The notes under the pieces were generated by a model. The model worked only from the letters and a program-made list of their open reading frames with translations. It was not told where the DNA came from and did no database searches. From Sulfuriferula nivalis (GTDB lineage: Bacteria > Pseudomonadota > Gammaproteobacteria > Burkholderiales > Sulfuriferulaceae), in contig NZ_AP021881.1 of assembly GCF_009937995.1 (NCBI RefSeq), positions 434,001 through 498,000 of the forward strand: a stretch of 64,000 bases of DNA, read 5' to 3'. Shown here piece after piece: positions 9,323 to 19,961 of the stretch. The position numbers and the translations under genes were made by a program. The number at the start of each line of letters is the position of its first letter. The stretch's first letter is position 1.

Positions 9323-9760
9323 ATGGAAAGTACAAGCGTATTTGAACATAATCGCGTGATTTTGTGCCATTTTGACAGCTATAGTGCGGCCTCAGTGTTT
9401 GCGCGATATGGAACTAGCATATTGGCGCCGGTACCTTTGCCAGAAGATGCCAGTGTCATGGCTGAGCCTGTTGATATTGGCGAATACTATGCACCGGAAG
9501 TAGTAATGGCAGCGTTATCTGCATTGTATGGCTACAATCTGGCTGAAATAAGATCTGTCCCAGGTTTTCAAGTATGGATGCACAGTAGTTCAGGTCCAAT
9601 TCGCATCCATCTTCTATGCTTTACTACCCTTGATGCACCTAAGGCAGCAATAGAACCTAATGGCGGTTTATTCAAATCTATCAGTGAAATGCGTGGCACG
9701 CCGATGATAGAGCTAAACCTGCTACGACTAGCGTTTGATTTGGTGATGAGTGGAGGGTGA
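9323..9760 (+). CDS. Hypothetical 145-residue protein downstream of nifA
   Basis: I do not recognise the family. The reading frame is open for 145 codons, with AGGGCGG about 6 nt before the ATG, similar to the Shine-Dalgarno of the STAS gene at 40925. The product looks soluble: no signal peptide or membrane segment, and no cysteine pairs. It lies 88 bp after nifA on the same strand and could be cotranscribed with it. The competing frames on the other strand look like shadows. Confidence 0.6.
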   Translation: MESTSVFEHNRVILCHFDSYSAASVFARYGTSILAPVPLPEDASVMAEPVDIGEYYAPEVVMAALSALYGYNLAEIRSVPGFQVWMHSSSGPIRIHLLCFTTLDAPKAAIEPNGGLFKSISEMRGTPMIELNLLRLAFDLVMSGG

Positions 9761-9848
9761 GCCTGCTGTATTGGGTCGTGGAGCGACAAATCTAAATATT
9801 GGAGATAAGCAAATTGTCTTCAAACTTTTATTTGTAAATCAATTTTGT

Positions 9849-9925
9849 TGGTGCGCCCGACTGGAGTCGAACCAGTGACCCTTGGCTTCGGAAACCAATA
9901 CTCTATCCATCTGAGCTACGGGCGC
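9849..9925 (-). tRNA. tRNA-Arg (anticodon CCG)
   Basis: The reverse strand folds as a cloverleaf: acceptor GCGCCCG pairs with CGGGCGC, the D-arm contains AGCTCAGATGGATAGAG, the anticodon stem TTGGT/GCCAA encloses TTCCGAA (anticodon CCG, reading CGG), the T-arm contains GGTTCGACTCC, and CCA is encoded. It is flanked by non-coding DNA. No integrase lies beside it. Confidence 0.96.
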
Positions 9926-10017
9926 TTTGAGTTCGACAGCATAGCGATTTTAAGGGTTAACGTCTATAGATTTGGTATTTATCCATGTTGTTGATAGGTG
10001 GATTTTTCATATGGTGC

Positions 10018-10046
10018 TTTTGCGATTGAAGAATTGACGTTATAAT
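10018..10046 (+). promoter_or_regulatory. Candidate sigma-70 promoter for the cytochrome c gene
   Basis: A perfect TATAAT lies at 10041-10046, 43 bp before the chosen ATG. The -35 region at the expected distance (about TTTTGC) is poor. Nothing else is recognisable between the tRNA and the gene. Confidence 0.45.
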
Positions 10047-10088
10047 CGCGGTTATTCAAAATTTATGACATTTTTTAAGGATGCAGTA

Positions 10089-10655
10089 ATGAGTGATGAA
10101 CATGCAAAAATGACTAAAACGACTCCCCAGCAATTCTTTTTTGCTTTGTGGGGTGGTTTGTTTGCACCGCTATTTGCGATTTTGTTGATTGTAGGTTTAG
10201 TGGCAAAGATACAAGGTAGTCACTCCCATGAAGAATCAATGGCGTATAACGATGCGGCTGTTGAGGAACGTATTCATCCAGTAGGCGAAATTAGTCTGGC
10301 TGATCCTAATGCAGTGCATGTTGATAAAACAGGCGCTGAAGTATTTGCTGCTGTTTGTATCGGTTGCCATGGTACTGGGGCATTGGGTTCACCAAAATAC
10401 CAAGATAAAAGTGCTTGGGGTCCTCGTATTAAGCAAGGTTATGATACTTTGATTCAGCATGCTTTAAGCGGTATTCGTCAAATGCCAGCACGTGGTGGTA
10501 ATCCTGATTTGACTGATACTGAAATCGCAAATGCGGTGGCTTTCATGGCGAATGCAGGTGGTGCTAAGTTTACACCGCCTGAAGCAAAAGCGCCTGCTGC
10601 TGCACCAGCGGGTGCAGCTCCGGCAGCAGCTGCGCCAGCACCAGCAGCAAAATAA
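10089..10655 (+). CDS. Membrane-anchored monohaem cytochrome c (c5-like)
   Basis: A 188-residue electron carrier. An uncleaved N-terminal segment (about 13-36) anchors it in the inner membrane with the haem domain in the periplasm. The haem site is CIGCH (90-94) with a likely axial Met at 132 (RQMPARGG), resembling cytochrome c5/CycB-type domains. The C-terminus is an Ala/Pro-rich tail. The start at 10089 is chosen because AAGGATG lies just upstream; an ATG at 10065 in the same frame lacks a good site. It is monocistronic, ending in the terminator at 10669-10700. The respiratory partner is unknown. Confidence 0.88.
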   Translation: MSDEHAKMTKTTPQQFFFALWGGLFAPLFAILLIVGLVAKIQGSHSHEESMAYNDAAVEERIHPVGEISLADPNAVHVDKTGAEVFAAVCIGCHGTGALGSPKYQDKSAWGPRIKQGYDTLIQHALSGIRQMPARGGNPDLTDTEIANAVAFMANAGGAKFTPPEAKAPAAAPAGAAPAAAAPAPAAK

Positions 10656-10668
10656 GTTAGTGCTCGTT

Positions 10669-10700
10669 AAAAAGGCGCTCTATTGCAGAGCGCCTTTTTT
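10669..10700. terminator. Bidirectional intrinsic terminator
   Basis: AAAGGCGCTC, a 7-nt loop and GAGCGCCTTT form a strong stem with A-rich and T-rich flanks (six T after the stem). It lies between the convergent cytochrome c gene and alr and can serve both strands. Confidence 0.92.
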
Positions 10701-10727
10701 ATTGCCTGTTGTCTGTTTGGTAAGTGG

Positions 10728-11795
10728 TTATAAAGTACGTTCGGGTACACGCTGCGCACGAGCACAGAGTAATTCATAACTGATAGTCCCGGCTGCTGCG
10801 GCGACGTCTTCAACAGGTAAACCCTGTCCCCACAATATCACCTGGCTTCCTACCTTGGCATCGGGGATTTCAGTCAGATCGACAAATAACATATCCATGG
10901 AAACTCGCCCCAGAGTGCGGGTACGTACGCCATTGACCAATATGGGTGTGCCAGTAACTGCATGGCGTGGATAGCCATCGGCATAACCACAGGCGACGAC
11001 ACCAATACGACTATCACGGTCAGCAACCCATAAACGGCCATAACCCAGTGCATCACCGGTTTTGAGTGTCTGTATGGCAATGATTTGACTGTGCAGGGTC
11101 ATCGCTGGGCGTAAGTTTAAGCTGGCAGCAGATGTGTCAGCGAATGGTGATGCGCCATAGAGTGAAATGCCAGGACGTACCCAGTCACGATGTGTATCTG
11201 GGTAACGCAGGATAGCTGCGGAGTTGGCCAGACTCATAGGATAAGGCAGTAGTGCAAAATGTTGCTGTATCTCCGCCAGTTGCGTGGCTATGCCATATTG
11301 ATCATCTGCAGTCGCAAAATGGCTCATTAATGTAATGGGCGAGAGTGTGGGTATAGACTGAATTTGCGCTAAAGCTATGCGGAAGTTTGCGGGCGGGAAT
11401 CCCAGGCGATTCATGCCGCTATTGAATTTGATAAATACGGGTATGGATTGTTTTAATTTGGCGGCGCGTAACCAGTTGATTTGTTCACTGTTATGAATAA
11501 CCAGACTTAATTGATGTGTGACGCACAGGCTGATTTCTGACGCATCAAATATTCCTTCTAATAGCAGTATGGGTTTGATCCAGCCGAGGTCGCGTAATTG
11601 TATGGCTTCATCTACTGAAGCAACGGCAAAACCATCGGCATCCCACAGCGCGTAGGCAACACGCGCCAGACCATGGCCATATCCATTAGCCTTGACCACT
11701 GCCATGACACGGGAATGAGGCGCGTGGCGACGAGTAACCGATAAGTTATGTTGTAGCGCTTCGGTGTCGATATGCGCAAATATCGGACGTGACAA
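10728..11795 (-). CDS. alr: Alanine racemase
   Basis: A PLP enzyme that makes D-alanine for peptidoglycan, 355 residues, the usual length. The PLP lysine is in VVKANGYGHG near residue 35, and the second-domain motif GYADGYPRH is present. The only sensible start is TTG at 11795. It follows the dnaB stop codon directly (TAA-TTG) with GGGGA upstream, so alr is probably translated by coupling to dnaB. The dnaB-alr order is common in proteobacteria. Confidence 0.95.
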   Translation of the reverse strand: MSRPIFAHIDTEALQHNLSVTRRHAPHSRVMAVVKANGYGHGLARVAYALWDADGFAVASVDEAIQLRDLGWIKPILLLEGIFDASEISLCVTHQLSLVIHNSEQINWLRAAKLKQSIPVFIKFNSGMNRLGFPPANFRIALAQIQSIPTLSPITLMSHFATADDQYGIATQLAEIQQHFALLPYPMSLANSAAILRYPDTHRDWVRPGISLYGASPFADTSAASLNLRPAMTLHSQIIAIQTLKTGDALGYGRLWVADRDSRIGVVACGYADGYPRHAVTGTPILVNGVRTRTLGRVSMDMLFVDLTEIPDAKVGSQVILWGQGLPVEDVAAAAGTISYELLCARAQRVPERTL

Positions 11796-13184
11796 TTAAT
11801 AGTCCCCGCTTTGTCCGCTGGCGTAGTTTTCAAAACGGGTATGTTCACCCAGGAAGGTGAGTCGTACTGTACCGATAGGGCCGTTACGCTGTTTACCAAT
11901 GATGATTTCTGCGCTGCCTTTGTCCGGGCTGTCAGGGTTATAGACTTCATCACGATAAATAAACAATATTACGTCAGCATCTTGCTCAATCGCGCCGGAT
12001 TCACGTAAGTCGGACATGACAGGGCGCTTGTTAGGGCGCTGTTCCAGTGAGCGGTTGAGCTGAGACAAGGCGATGACTGGGCAGTTGAGTTCTTTAGCCA
12101 GTCCTTTGAGTGAGCGTGATATTTCAGAAACTTCTGTAGCGCGGTTTTCGCCGCTGGATACGCTGGACATTAACTGAATATAGTCGATGATAATCAGGCC
12201 AAGCTTGCCACATTGCCGATGCAGGCGGCGGGCGCGGGCGCGGAGCTCAAGCGAATTCAGTGCGGGTGTTTCGTCGATAAAGATGGGCGCATCGTTGAGT
12301 TTGCCGACGGCATAAGTCAGTTTTTGCCAGTCGTCATCTTGCAGCTTACCTGTGCGTAGTTTATGTTGATCCAGTCGGCCTATCGAACCTAGCATACGCA
12401 TGACTAGCTGGGAGCCACCCATTTCCATGGAGAAGATGGCCACGGGAAGGCCGCTGTCTATGGCGATGTTTTCACCCATGTTAATAGAGAATGCGGTTTT
12501 ACCCATAGACGGACGACCTGCGACGATGATCAGGTCACCTCCCTGTAATCCTGCGGTTTTTGCATCCAGATCAGCAAAGCCTGTGGGTATGCCGGTAACG
12601 TCACTTTGATTATCACGGCTAAAAAGTTCATCGATGCGTTCAACGACTTGCGTAAGCAATGGTTTCATTTCCAGAAAACCTTGCTGGCTGCGTGCACCCG
12701 CTTCAGCGATGTCGAATACTTTGGATTCGGCCTGATCCAGTAAGTCATTAGCAGAGCGTCCAGCCGGGCTATAGGCGGATTCAGCGATATCTGTGCCGAC
12801 TTCGACCAGCTTACGCATAATCGAACGGTCGCGCACGATTTCCGCATAGCGTCGAATGTTGGCAGCTGACGGCGTGTTTTGTGCCAAAGCTACCAGATAG
12901 GATAAGCCACCCACATTACCCAGTTCACCCATGTTTTCCAGATGCTCGCCTATGGTAACGACGTCAGCGGGTTTGCCTTGCTCGAGTAGTTTTGTTACTG
13001 CCTGATAGATCAGCTTGTGATCATGGCGATAGAAATCTTGTCGCGTAACAACGTCAGCAATTTTATCCCAGGCGTTGTTTTCCAGTAACAGCCCACCCAG
13101 TATGGATTGCTCTGCCTCAACTGAATGCGGCGGCAATTTAATGGCGGCAAGTTCTTTATCAACAGGGGGTGAAAATTGGCTCAT
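11796..13184 (-). CDS. dnaB: Replicative DNA helicase DnaB
   Basis: The hexameric helicase of the replication fork, 462 residues. An N-terminal primase-interacting domain (about 15-120) precedes a RecA-like core with Walker A GRPSMGKTAF and Walker B IIIDYIQLM. No intein or insertion is seen. It lies in a minus-strand run metH-eamA-dnaB-alr. Confidence 0.97.
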   Translation of the reverse strand: MSQFSPPVDKELAAIKLPPHSVEAEQSILGGLLLENNAWDKIADVVTRQDFYRHDHKLIYQAVTKLLEQGKPADVVTIGEHLENMGELGNVGGLSYLVALAQNTPSAANIRRYAEIVRDRSIMRKLVEVGTDIAESAYSPAGRSANDLLDQAESKVFDIAEAGARSQQGFLEMKPLLTQVVERIDELFSRDNQSDVTGIPTGFADLDAKTAGLQGGDLIIVAGRPSMGKTAFSINMGENIAIDSGLPVAIFSMEMGGSQLVMRMLGSIGRLDQHKLRTGKLQDDDWQKLTYAVGKLNDAPIFIDETPALNSLELRARARRLHRQCGKLGLIIIDYIQLMSSVSSGENRATEVSEISRSLKGLAKELNCPVIALSQLNRSLEQRPNKRPVMSDLRESGAIEQDADVILFIYRDEVYNPDSPDKGSAEIIIGKQRNGPIGTVRLTFLGEHTRFENYASGQSGDY

Positions 13185-13211
13185 GGTCTGGAACGCGGAT
13201 AAAAGTAGTGT

Positions 13212-14096
13212 TTATTTTAACACGCGTATGGGTTGTCGTTGATGCAGTGTGAGACCTAACAAAATTAAACCAGTGCCTAGCCATACTTGCCAGTGAGTGC
13301 TTTCATGATTCAGCCATAGACCTATTAATAACGCAGTAACAGGGGTAATCATAGTAATTAATGCCACTTGGCTCGCTGCAAGTTGTTGGGTAACAAAAAA
13401 ATATAAGGTAAAGCCGAGTACTGAGCCGAATATGCCTAGATAAAGCGTGGACACAGCAGCCAGGGTTGACCAGTGTGGTATGTGTCCGAATGCCAGCCAC
13501 CAGGCAGGTAGAAGCAAAGCGACCACTAAGCACAGCGCACCAGTAGTCAGTGCCAGCGGATGTATCGCTGTGCTTACCTGTTTTACCCAGACTAGGCTGG
13601 CGGATTGGGTAATAACAGCTGCGAGTATGGCGAAAAAGGCAAGCATGGCATCTGGTGCGATATGAGTACCCGCGCCGAAAATTACGCTTAACCCCATTAA
13701 GCCTAACACTATGCCTGCTATTTTTTTGCCAGTCAGACGTTCATCTTTACCCTGTAATGTGGTGATGATGCCGGTAAATAATGGTACCAAACCAAACAGG
13801 ACAGCAATCAAACCTGATGGTACCTTCGCAGCACCCCAATACACCAGTGCCATTGCCCCGCCTATGCCGGAACCCGCAGCAATATAAGCGTGGATGGCAG
13901 CGCGATTGATGGGTAGGCGTATGCGAAATGCAGCGAGTAGAATGAAGCACAGCGCCATGCCCAGACTCATGCGGATCAGTAGTGGAAAAATAAAATCAGC
14001 GCCTATGCCGCTCCATTTAATAGCAAGCGGCGTAGTTGACCAGATAGCGATAACGCCAAAATAAGCGGCTATGACGCCAGGTGATTTAGGTGTCAT
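13212..14096 (-). CDS. EamA/DMT-family transporter
   Basis: An inner-membrane protein of about 294 residues with ten predicted hydrophobic segments in two EamA repeats, as in the drug/metabolite transporter superfamily (RhaT/YdcZ relatives). The substrate cannot be read from sequence. The ATG at 14096 overlaps the last codons of metH by 11 bp and gives the family's normal N-terminus ([18 protein letters not shown]). A longer in-frame start at 14177 lies deep in metH and is unlikely. Cotranscription with metH is likely. Confidence 0.85.
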   Translation of the reverse strand: MTPKSPGVIAAYFGVIAIWSTTPLAIKWSGIGADFIFPLLIRMSLGMALCFILLAAFRIRLPINRAAIHAYIAAGSGIGGAMALVYWGAAKVPSGLIAVLFGLVPLFTGIITTLQGKDERLTGKKIAGIVLGLMGLSVIFGAGTHIAPDAMLAFFAILAAVITQSASLVWVKQVSTAIHPLALTTGALCLVVALLLPAWWLAFGHIPHWSTLAAVSTLYLGIFGSVLGFTLYFFVTQQLAASQVALITMITPVTALLIGLWLNHESTHWQVWLGTGLILLGLTLHQRQPIRVLK

Positions 14097-17000
14097 AGCC
14101 CAGGTTGGGCGCCAGCCAGCGTTCAGCAGTAGTGATGTCCCAGCCTTTGCGCTGTGCATAATTTTCCAGTTGGTCACGGTCGATTTTGGCGACAGCGAAG
14201 TAACTGGACTCAGGATGAGAAAAATAAAATCCTGAGACGCTGGAAGCCGGCATCATGGCGTAGCTTTCGGTAAGCTGCATGCCAGTGTTTTCAACTGCAT
14301 GCAACAGTTCGAATAAACCTGCTTTTTCACTGTGTTCTGGGCACGCAGGATAGCCAGGTGCAGGACGGATGCCGCGATATTTTTCCTCAACCAGGTCATC
14401 ATTGTTTAAGGCTTCATCTGGCGCATAACCCCAGAATTCGCGTCGTACGCGTTGATGCATGCATTCGGCAAAGGCTTCGGCAAAGCGGTCAGCCAATGCT
14501 TTGAACAGGATGGCATTGTAATCATCCAGATCAGCTTCATAGGCTGCGACTCGCTCGTCCATGCCCATGCCCGACGTGACTGCAAAACCACCAATGTAGT
14601 CTGCCACGCCACTATCTTTAGGGGCGATAAAATCGGCCAGACACATATTCGGGCGGCCTGGCGGTTTTTCCATTTGTTGACGTAGTGCGTGGTAAGTCAT
14701 TGCGACGGTGCTGCGGCTTTCATCGGTATAAATTTCGATGTCGTCGTTGACGCGATTGGCTGGGAATAGTCCGATTACGCCGTTAGCGTGCAGCCAGTTT
14801 TCGTCGATGATGCGCTTGAGCATGGCTTTAGCATCAGCAAATAATTTGCGCGCTTCCACGCCGACTATTTCGTCATCAAGTATTTTTGGGTAACGTCCGT
14901 GCAGCTCCCAGGTCTGGAAGAAAGGGGTCCAGTCGATGAAGGCTGCGATTTCCGCAAGCGGATAGTCGGTGAATGTTTGTATACCCAGTGTTTTTGGCAC
15001 CGGCGGCGTGTATAGCTTCCAGTCAGTCACCAGCGCGTTGGCACGAGCTTGCGCCAGCGTGGCGCGTTTGGATTGAGCCTTCTTGCCTTTATGACTTTCA
15101 CGGATGCGGATGTAATCAGCTTTAACTTCAGCGACATACGCATCATGCAACTCAGGTGAGAGCAGTTGTGTACATACGCCGACTGCCCGTGATGCGTCTT
15201 TGACGTATACCGTTGTGCCGCTGTAATTAGGCTCGATTTTGACAGCGGTATGAGCCAGCGAAGTGGTCGCGCCACCGATGAGCAGTGGTAGCTTCATGCC
15301 CAGGCGTTCCATTTCTTTGGCGACATGCGCCATTTCTTCCAGTGACGGTGTGATCAGACCTGACAGCCCGATGATGTCTGCTTTTTCATCGATGGCAGCT
15401 TGCAGTATTTTTGCCGCAGGTACCATAACTCCCAGGTCGACAACATCATAGTTGTTGCAGGCCAGCACTACGCCTACGATATTTTTGCCGATATCGTGTA
15501 CGTCACCCTTGACGGTTGCCATGATGATCTTGCCCTTGGCCTGACTGCATTCACCACTCAGCGCTTTTTCTTCTTCAATGTATGGAATCAGGTGGGCAAC
15601 AGCTTGTTTCATGACGCGGGCGGATTTGACCACCTGTGGCAGGAACATTTTGCCTTCACCAAACAAATCACCAACCACATTCATACCCGCCATCAGCGCG
15701 CCTTCGATGACGTGGATAGGGCGTTCTGCCTGTAACCGTGCGGCTTCAGTGTCTTCGATAATATAAGTGGTGATGCCTTTGACCAGCGCATGTGAGAGTC
15801 GCGCTTCCACAGGTAATTCGCGCCAGCTCAGGTCTTCTATCTGTTCTTTGGCTGTGCCTTTGACGCTATCGGCGAATTCAACCAGCCGTTCAGTTGCGTC
15901 AGGGCGACGGTTGAGAATAACGTCTTCGACGCGCTCAAGTAAATCAGCTGGAATGCTGTCATAAACGCCAAGTTGTCCGGCGTTGACGATGCCCATGTCC
16001 ATCCCTGCTTTGATGGCGTGGTAGAGGAATACGGTATGGATTGCTTCGCGTACTGGCTCATTGCCGCGGAACGAGAACGATACGTTGGACACGCCACCTG
16101 AAATTTTGGCATAAGGCAGAGTGCGCTTGATTTCGCGAGTGGCTTCGATGAAGTCCACCGCGTAATTGTTGTGCTCTTCGATACCTGTCGCCACAGCAAA
16201 GATGTTGGGGTCGAAGATGATGTCTTCAGGCGGAAAGTTGAGTTGTTCGGTGAGTAGTTTGTAAGCGCGTGTGCAAATTTCAACCTTACGAGCTTGCGTG
16301 TCAGCTTGACCGATTTCATCAAACGCCATCACCACGGCTGCCGCGCCATAGCGCATGCACAGCTTGGCGCGGGCGAGAAACTCTGCTTCGCCTTCTTTCA
16401 TGGAAATTGAGTTGACGATGCATTTGCCTTGCACGCATTTCAGACCCGCTTCTATGATAGACCATTTGGACGAGTCGATCATGATGGGTACACGAGCAAT
16501 ATCGGGTTCGGAGGCGATGAGGTTCAAGAAACGCACCATGGCTGCTTCTGCATCGAGCATGCCTTCGTCCATGTTGATATCGATGATTTGCGCACCTGCT
16601 TCGACTTGAAGTCGTGCTACAGCTAGGGCTTCGTCATATTGCTCGTTGATGATTAAACGCGCGAACATTTTTGAGCCAGTGACGTTGGTGCGTTCGCCGA
16701 CGTTGACGAATAAATCACCTGCACCAAGATTGAACGGTTCCAGACCCGAGATGCGCAGTTTATGCTCGATGTCGGGTATTTGACGTGGCGGATATTTCGC
16801 TACGGCTTCGGCAATCGCAGAAATATGGGCAGGCGTAGTGCCACAGCAACCGCCGATAACGTTGAGCATGCCAGCTTGAGCCCATTGCGCTATGTGCGCA
16901 GTCATGGCTGCGGGGGATTCGTCATATTCGCCGAAAGCGTTGGGCAAACCAGCGTTAGGGTGTGCCGAAACGTAACAATCAGCCTTGTTAGATAACTCTT

Positions 17001-17775
17001 CGACATACTGGCGTAACTCTGCCGCACCAAGCGCGCAGTTTAGCCCGATAGATAACGGCTTCACATGGCGTACAGAATTGAGGAAGGCTTCGGTTGTTTG
17101 CCCAGACAGTGTGCGCCCTGAAGCATCAGTAATCGTGCCGGAAATCATAATCGGCAGGCATAGATTATGCTTGTCAAAGAACTGTTGAACTGCAAATAAC
17201 GCAGCCTTGGCATTAAGTGTGTCAAAAATGGTTTCAACCATGAGTATGTCCACACCGCCATCGATCAATCCTCGGATTGCTTCGGTGTAAGTGTTAACTA
17301 ACTCATCGTAACTGACATTGCGAAAGCCAGGGTCGTTGACGTCAGGGGACATACTTGCAGTACGGCTGGTCGGGCCTAATATGCCCGCGACAAAACGTGG
17401 TTTGTCAGGTGTTTTGCTAGTGTATTCATCCGCAGCGGTACGGGCTAATTTGGCAGCTGCATGATTGAGCTCATATACCAGATCTTCCATGTGGTAATCA
17501 GCCATGGAAATTGCGGTGGCATTGAAGCTGTTGGTTTCCAGTATGTCTGCACCTGCTTGCAGGTATGCACTATGTATTGCTTGAATAATATGGGGTTGGG
17601 TCAGACACAGCAAGTCGTTATTGCCCTTGAGGTCATGCGCAAAATCAGCAAAGCGTGTGCCCCGATAGTCTGCCTCTTCCAGTTTGTAGCTTTGTATCAT
17701 CGTTCCCATCGCGCCATCAAGGATGAGTATGCGGTTTTTTAGTGCGGCGAGTAGTAGATCGGTGCGATTAGTCAT
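14086..17775 (-). CDS. metH: Cobalamin-dependent methionine synthase
   Basis: Transfers methyl from 5-methyltetrahydrofolate through cobalamin to homocysteine. The 1229-residue protein has all four modules: homocysteine/Zn domain (1-330, with GGCCGTTP), pterin-binding domain (about 355-620), cobalamin cap and B12-binding domain ([11 protein letters not shown], His as lower ligand), and a C-terminal AdoMet reactivation domain. The 214-bp upstream gap to the divergent rhodanese gene is AT-rich, and I see no cobalamin or SAM riboswitch in it. Confidence 0.97.
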   Translation of the reverse strand: MTNRTDLLLAALKNRILILDGAMGTMIQSYKLEEADYRGTRFADFAHDLKGNNDLLCLTQPHIIQAIHSAYLQAGADILETNSFNATAISMADYHMEDLVYELNHAAAKLARTAADEYTSKTPDKPRFVAGILGPTSRTASMSPDVNDPGFRNVSYDELVNTYTEAIRGLIDGGVDILMVETIFDTLNAKAALFAVQQFFDKHNLCLPIMISGTITDASGRTLSGQTTEAFLNSVRHVKPLSIGLNCALGAAELRQYVEELSNKADCYVSAHPNAGLPNAFGEYDESPAAMTAHIAQWAQAGMLNVIGGCCGTTPAHISAIAEAVAKYPPRQIPDIEHKLRISGLEPFNLGAGDLFVNVGERTNVTGSKMFARLIINEQYDEALAVARLQVEAGAQIIDINMDEGMLDAEAAMVRFLNLIASEPDIARVPIMIDSSKWSIIEAGLKCVQGKCIVNSISMKEGEAEFLARAKLCMRYGAAAVVMAFDEIGQADTQARKVEICTRAYKLLTEQLNFPPEDIIFDPNIFAVATGIEEHNNYAVDFIEATREIKRTLPYAKISGGVSNVSFSFRGNEPVREAIHTVFLYHAIKAGMDMGIVNAGQLGVYDSIPADLLERVEDVILNRRPDATERLVEFADSVKGTAKEQIEDLSWRELPVEARLSHALVKGITTYIIEDTEAARLQAERPIHVIEGALMAGMNVVGDLFGEGKMFLPQVVKSARVMKQAVAHLIPYIEEEKALSGECSQAKGKIIMATVKGDVHDIGKNIVGVVLACNNYDVVDLGVMVPAAKILQAAIDEKADIIGLSGLITPSLEEMAHVAKEMERLGMKLPLLIGGATTSLAHTAVKIEPNYSGTTVYVKDASRAVGVCTQLLSPELHDAYVAEVKADYIRIRESHKGKKAQSKRATLAQARANALVTDWKLYTPPVPKTLGIQTFTDYPLAEIAAFIDWTPFFQTWELHGRYPKILDDEIVGVEARKLFADAKAMLKRIIDENWLHANGVIGLFPANRVNDDIEIYTDESRSTVAMTYHALRQQMEKPPGRPNMCLADFIAPKDSGVADYIGGFAVTSGMGMDERVAAYEADLDDYNAILFKALADRFAEAFAECMHQRVRREFWGYAPDEALNNDDLVEEKYRGIRPAPGYPACPEHSEKAGLFELLHAVENTGMQLTESYAMMPASSVSGFYFSHPESSYFAVAKIDRDQLENYAQRKGWDITTAERWLAPNLGYDT

Positions 17776-18019
17776 GGCGAAAACGAGAATGACGGAAAGC
17801 TGCTTATGATACGTGGATTCAGCCGTTTAAACTAGATGAACTGCTGAGCGTTAAATGTGTAATGTAAGATAGATTATTACAGTTTAACTATGTGATTTAA
17901 AATAAAAATATGACAAAAAATATAAAGTTTGTTAGCATGGTTCAGTCTTTTGTAAGTATAGGCGAAATAAATTTTTCCTTTTTAAAACAGTGACATTTAT
18001 TAGTAAAGGAGTGGAAGTC

Positions 18020-18391
18020 ATGATGGACATAAACTCACAAGATTTGTCGGAATTTTTGTCGACAAACCCACATGCAACCGTTGTCGATGTCAGATTCGCA
18101 AACGAACGTGATGAATATGGGTATGTGCATGGTTCCAAGCATGTGCCGTTGTACACGGGTGATTGGGACGACAATCTTAATTTTGCTGATGAATTGTTCG
18201 CTGTTGCGTCGCAAGAAGAACCTGTGATATTTGTGTGCCGCTCTGGTAATCGTTCCTGTGTGGCATGTGAACTGGCGATAGAACTAGGTTACCAGCAAGT
18301 TTATAACTTGAAAGGTGGCCATGTGGAGCTGGTTAGTCATTTCACTGACAGGCTGGAGGACAGGCAACGATTGTTGCATATGCCCGCGTAA
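18020..18391 (+). CDS. Single-domain rhodanese-like protein
   Basis: A 123-residue sulfurtransferase-type domain with the active-site loop CRSGNRS (persulfide cysteine) and a preceding VVDVR motif. The start at 18020 has AAAGGAG 8 nt upstream; a second ATG follows at once, and the longer frame from 17990 has no ribosome site. The protein is cytoplasmic. Its substrate is unknown. It is divergent from metH. Confidence 0.88.
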   Translation: MMDINSQDLSEFLSTNPHATVVDVRFANERDEYGYVHGSKHVPLYTGDWDDNLNFADELFAVASQEEPVIFVCRSGNRSCVACELAIELGYQQVYNLKGGHVELVSHFTDRLEDRQRLLHMPA

Positions 18392-18471
18392 CAACAGGCT
18401 GGATACTGATTCCATCGTTATCGCAACGATGAAAAATTGTACTTCTCGCTCGAGGTCGTTACAATCAGCAT

Positions 18472-19035
18472 ATGACACAAACTATCGACCTCACTGGACA
18501 CTTTCTCATTGCCATGCCCGGCATGGAAGACGAGCGTTTTTCACGCACGTTGACGTATATCTGCGAACATAATGAACAAGGTGCGTTAGGCATCATAGTG
18601 AATCGACCATTAGATATCGATATGACTGATTTATTCAAGCAGATCGATGTGCCTCTTACCTATCCTGATATTGCTGCTGATCACCTCTATTTTGGCGGGC
18701 CCGTTGATGCTGGGCGTGGCTTTGTGTTGCATCAGCCTGTGGGTGACTGGCAAGCCACTCTGGAAGTGCTTGATGGTGTTGGCTTGACGACTTCTAAAGA
18801 TATACTGGAAGCGCTGGCAGAAGGTCATGGGCCAGCCAGATTAATGGTATCGCTGGGTTACGCTGGCTGGGATGCAGGGCAGCTGGAAAACGAAATGGCG
18901 CAAAATGCATGGTTGTCTGTAGCAGCCGATACACATGTGTTATTTGATTTACCCGCTGAAGAACGTTTGCTTGCGGCAATGCACTTGCTGGGTGTGGATT
19001 TCGCCAGTTTATCGGAAGAAGCTGGGCATGCCTGA
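18472..19035 (+). CDS. algH: UPF0301/AlgH (YqgE) family protein
   Basis: A 187-residue protein with the family opening [17 protein letters not shown] and the [13 protein letters not shown] and [12 protein letters not shown] signatures. The molecular role is not settled; AlgH was first linked to alginate regulation. It begins a plus-strand run whose members overlap: algH-ruvX by 8 bp, ruvX-pyrR by 14 bp, pyrR-pyrB by 4 bp, pyrB-pyrC' by 1 bp. Confidence 0.93.
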   Translation: MTQTIDLTGHFLIAMPGMEDERFSRTLTYICEHNEQGALGIIVNRPLDIDMTDLFKQIDVPLTYPDIAADHLYFGGPVDAGRGFVLHQPVGDWQATLEVLDGVGLTTSKDILEALAEGHGPARLMVSLGYAGWDAGQLENEMAQNAWLSVAADTHVLFDLPAEERLLAAMHLLGVDFASLSEEAGHA

Positions 19036-19474
19036 GTTGAAATCAGGCACATTGCTTGGTTTTGATTTTGGACTTAAACGAGTGGGTGTGGCAGTCGGTA
19101 CGTGGGAATTGGGATTGGCGCACCCACTGGAAACAATTAGCAGCGAAATAAATACAGCACGCTTTGCCCGAATTGCTGAGCTCATCAGCCAGTGGCGGCC
19201 TGTGGCGTTAATAGTGGGGATGCCACAATACGATGATGGTGCACAGCATGAATTTGCACCTACCTGTTTGCGCTTCGCTAATCGATTGCATGGTCGTTTT
19301 GGATTGCCTGTGTTTTGGGTCGATGAACGATACAGCTCAGTGGCAGCAAGCAGCGTCTTGAATGAGCAGGGCGTCCGCGGCCGTAAACAAAAGCCGATGT
19401 TAGATCAGGTCGCCGCGCAACAGATTTTGCAACAATATTTTGATGAATCGGATTCAGCTCATGAACTTACCTAG
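19028..19474 (+). CDS. ruvX: YqgF/RuvX putative pre-16S rRNA nuclease
   Basis: A 148-residue RNase H-fold nuclease thought to process the 5' end of 16S rRNA (earlier called a Holliday junction resolvase). It shows [14 protein letters not shown] with the first catalytic Asp, VGMPQYDDG, and the later acidic motif WVDERYSS. The ATG at 19028 overlaps the algH stop. Longer in-frame starts lie inside algH. Confidence 0.93.
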   Translation: MPELKSGTLLGFDFGLKRVGVAVGTWELGLAHPLETISSEINTARFARIAELISQWRPVALIVGMPQYDDGAQHEFAPTCLRFANRLHGRFGLPVFWVDERYSSVAASSVLNEQGVRGRKQKPMLDQVAAQQILQQYFDESDSAHELT

Positions 19475-19961
19475 CGCAAACAGTTTAATCGCGCAGCTTG
19501 CCGCCACTATTAAGCCTACTCTAACCAGCAATACCGTGTTGGTCGGTATGCATACTGGAGGGGTATGGGCGGCGGAGCACTTACATCCTTTACTGGACGG
19601 AAACATGCCGCATGGCAGTTTGGATATTTCATTTTACCGGGATGATTTTGAGCGTATAGGCTTGCATGCACAGGTAAAGCCTACCCGTTTGCCATTTGAG
19701 GTTGAAGGCCGAGATATTTTGTTAGTAGATGATGTGCTTTATACAGGCCGTTCAGTGCGTGCTGCGATGAATGCTTTGTTTGATTATGGTCGTCCTGCGA
19801 AAATTCGACTGGCTGTGCTAATAGACCGGGTTGGCGACCGGCAATTGCCGATTGCTGCCGATTTTGTCGGTGCGGCATTGCACGTACCTGGTCATCAGCA
19901 TATACATCTGGTGCGTGATGGTGACTTACAACTTGATTTGAAATTAGTGGATATCTCATGA
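19461..19961 (+). CDS. pyrR: PyrR-type uracil phosphoribosyltransferase/regulator
   Basis: A 166-residue type I PRTase with the PRPP loop [17 protein letters not shown] and the PyrR-like [11 protein letters not shown]. In Bacillus PyrR is an RNA-binding attenuator that also has UPRT activity; in proteobacteria its regulatory role is less certain. ATG at 19461 overlaps the ruvX stop. The gene leads directly into pyrB. I see no attenuator hairpin upstream because the genes overlap. Confidence 0.92.
   Translation: MNLPSANSLIAQLAATIKPTLTSNTVLVGMHTGGVWAAEHLHPLLDGNMPHGSLDISFYRDDFERIGLHAQVKPTRLPFEVEGRDILLVDDVLYTGRSVRAAMNALFDYGRPAKIRLAVLIDRVGDRQLPIAADFVGAALHVPGHQHIHLVRDGDLQLDLKLVDIS

Noticed and set aside
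9849-9925. tRNA-Arg as an integration site of a genomic island
   Set aside because: No integrase lies next to it and no partial repeat of the tRNA 3' end was noticed nearby.
17776-18019. Possible cobalamin or SAM riboswitch before metH
   Set aside because: I looked for conserved boxes and stable nested helices and saw none. The gap is simple AT-rich DNA.
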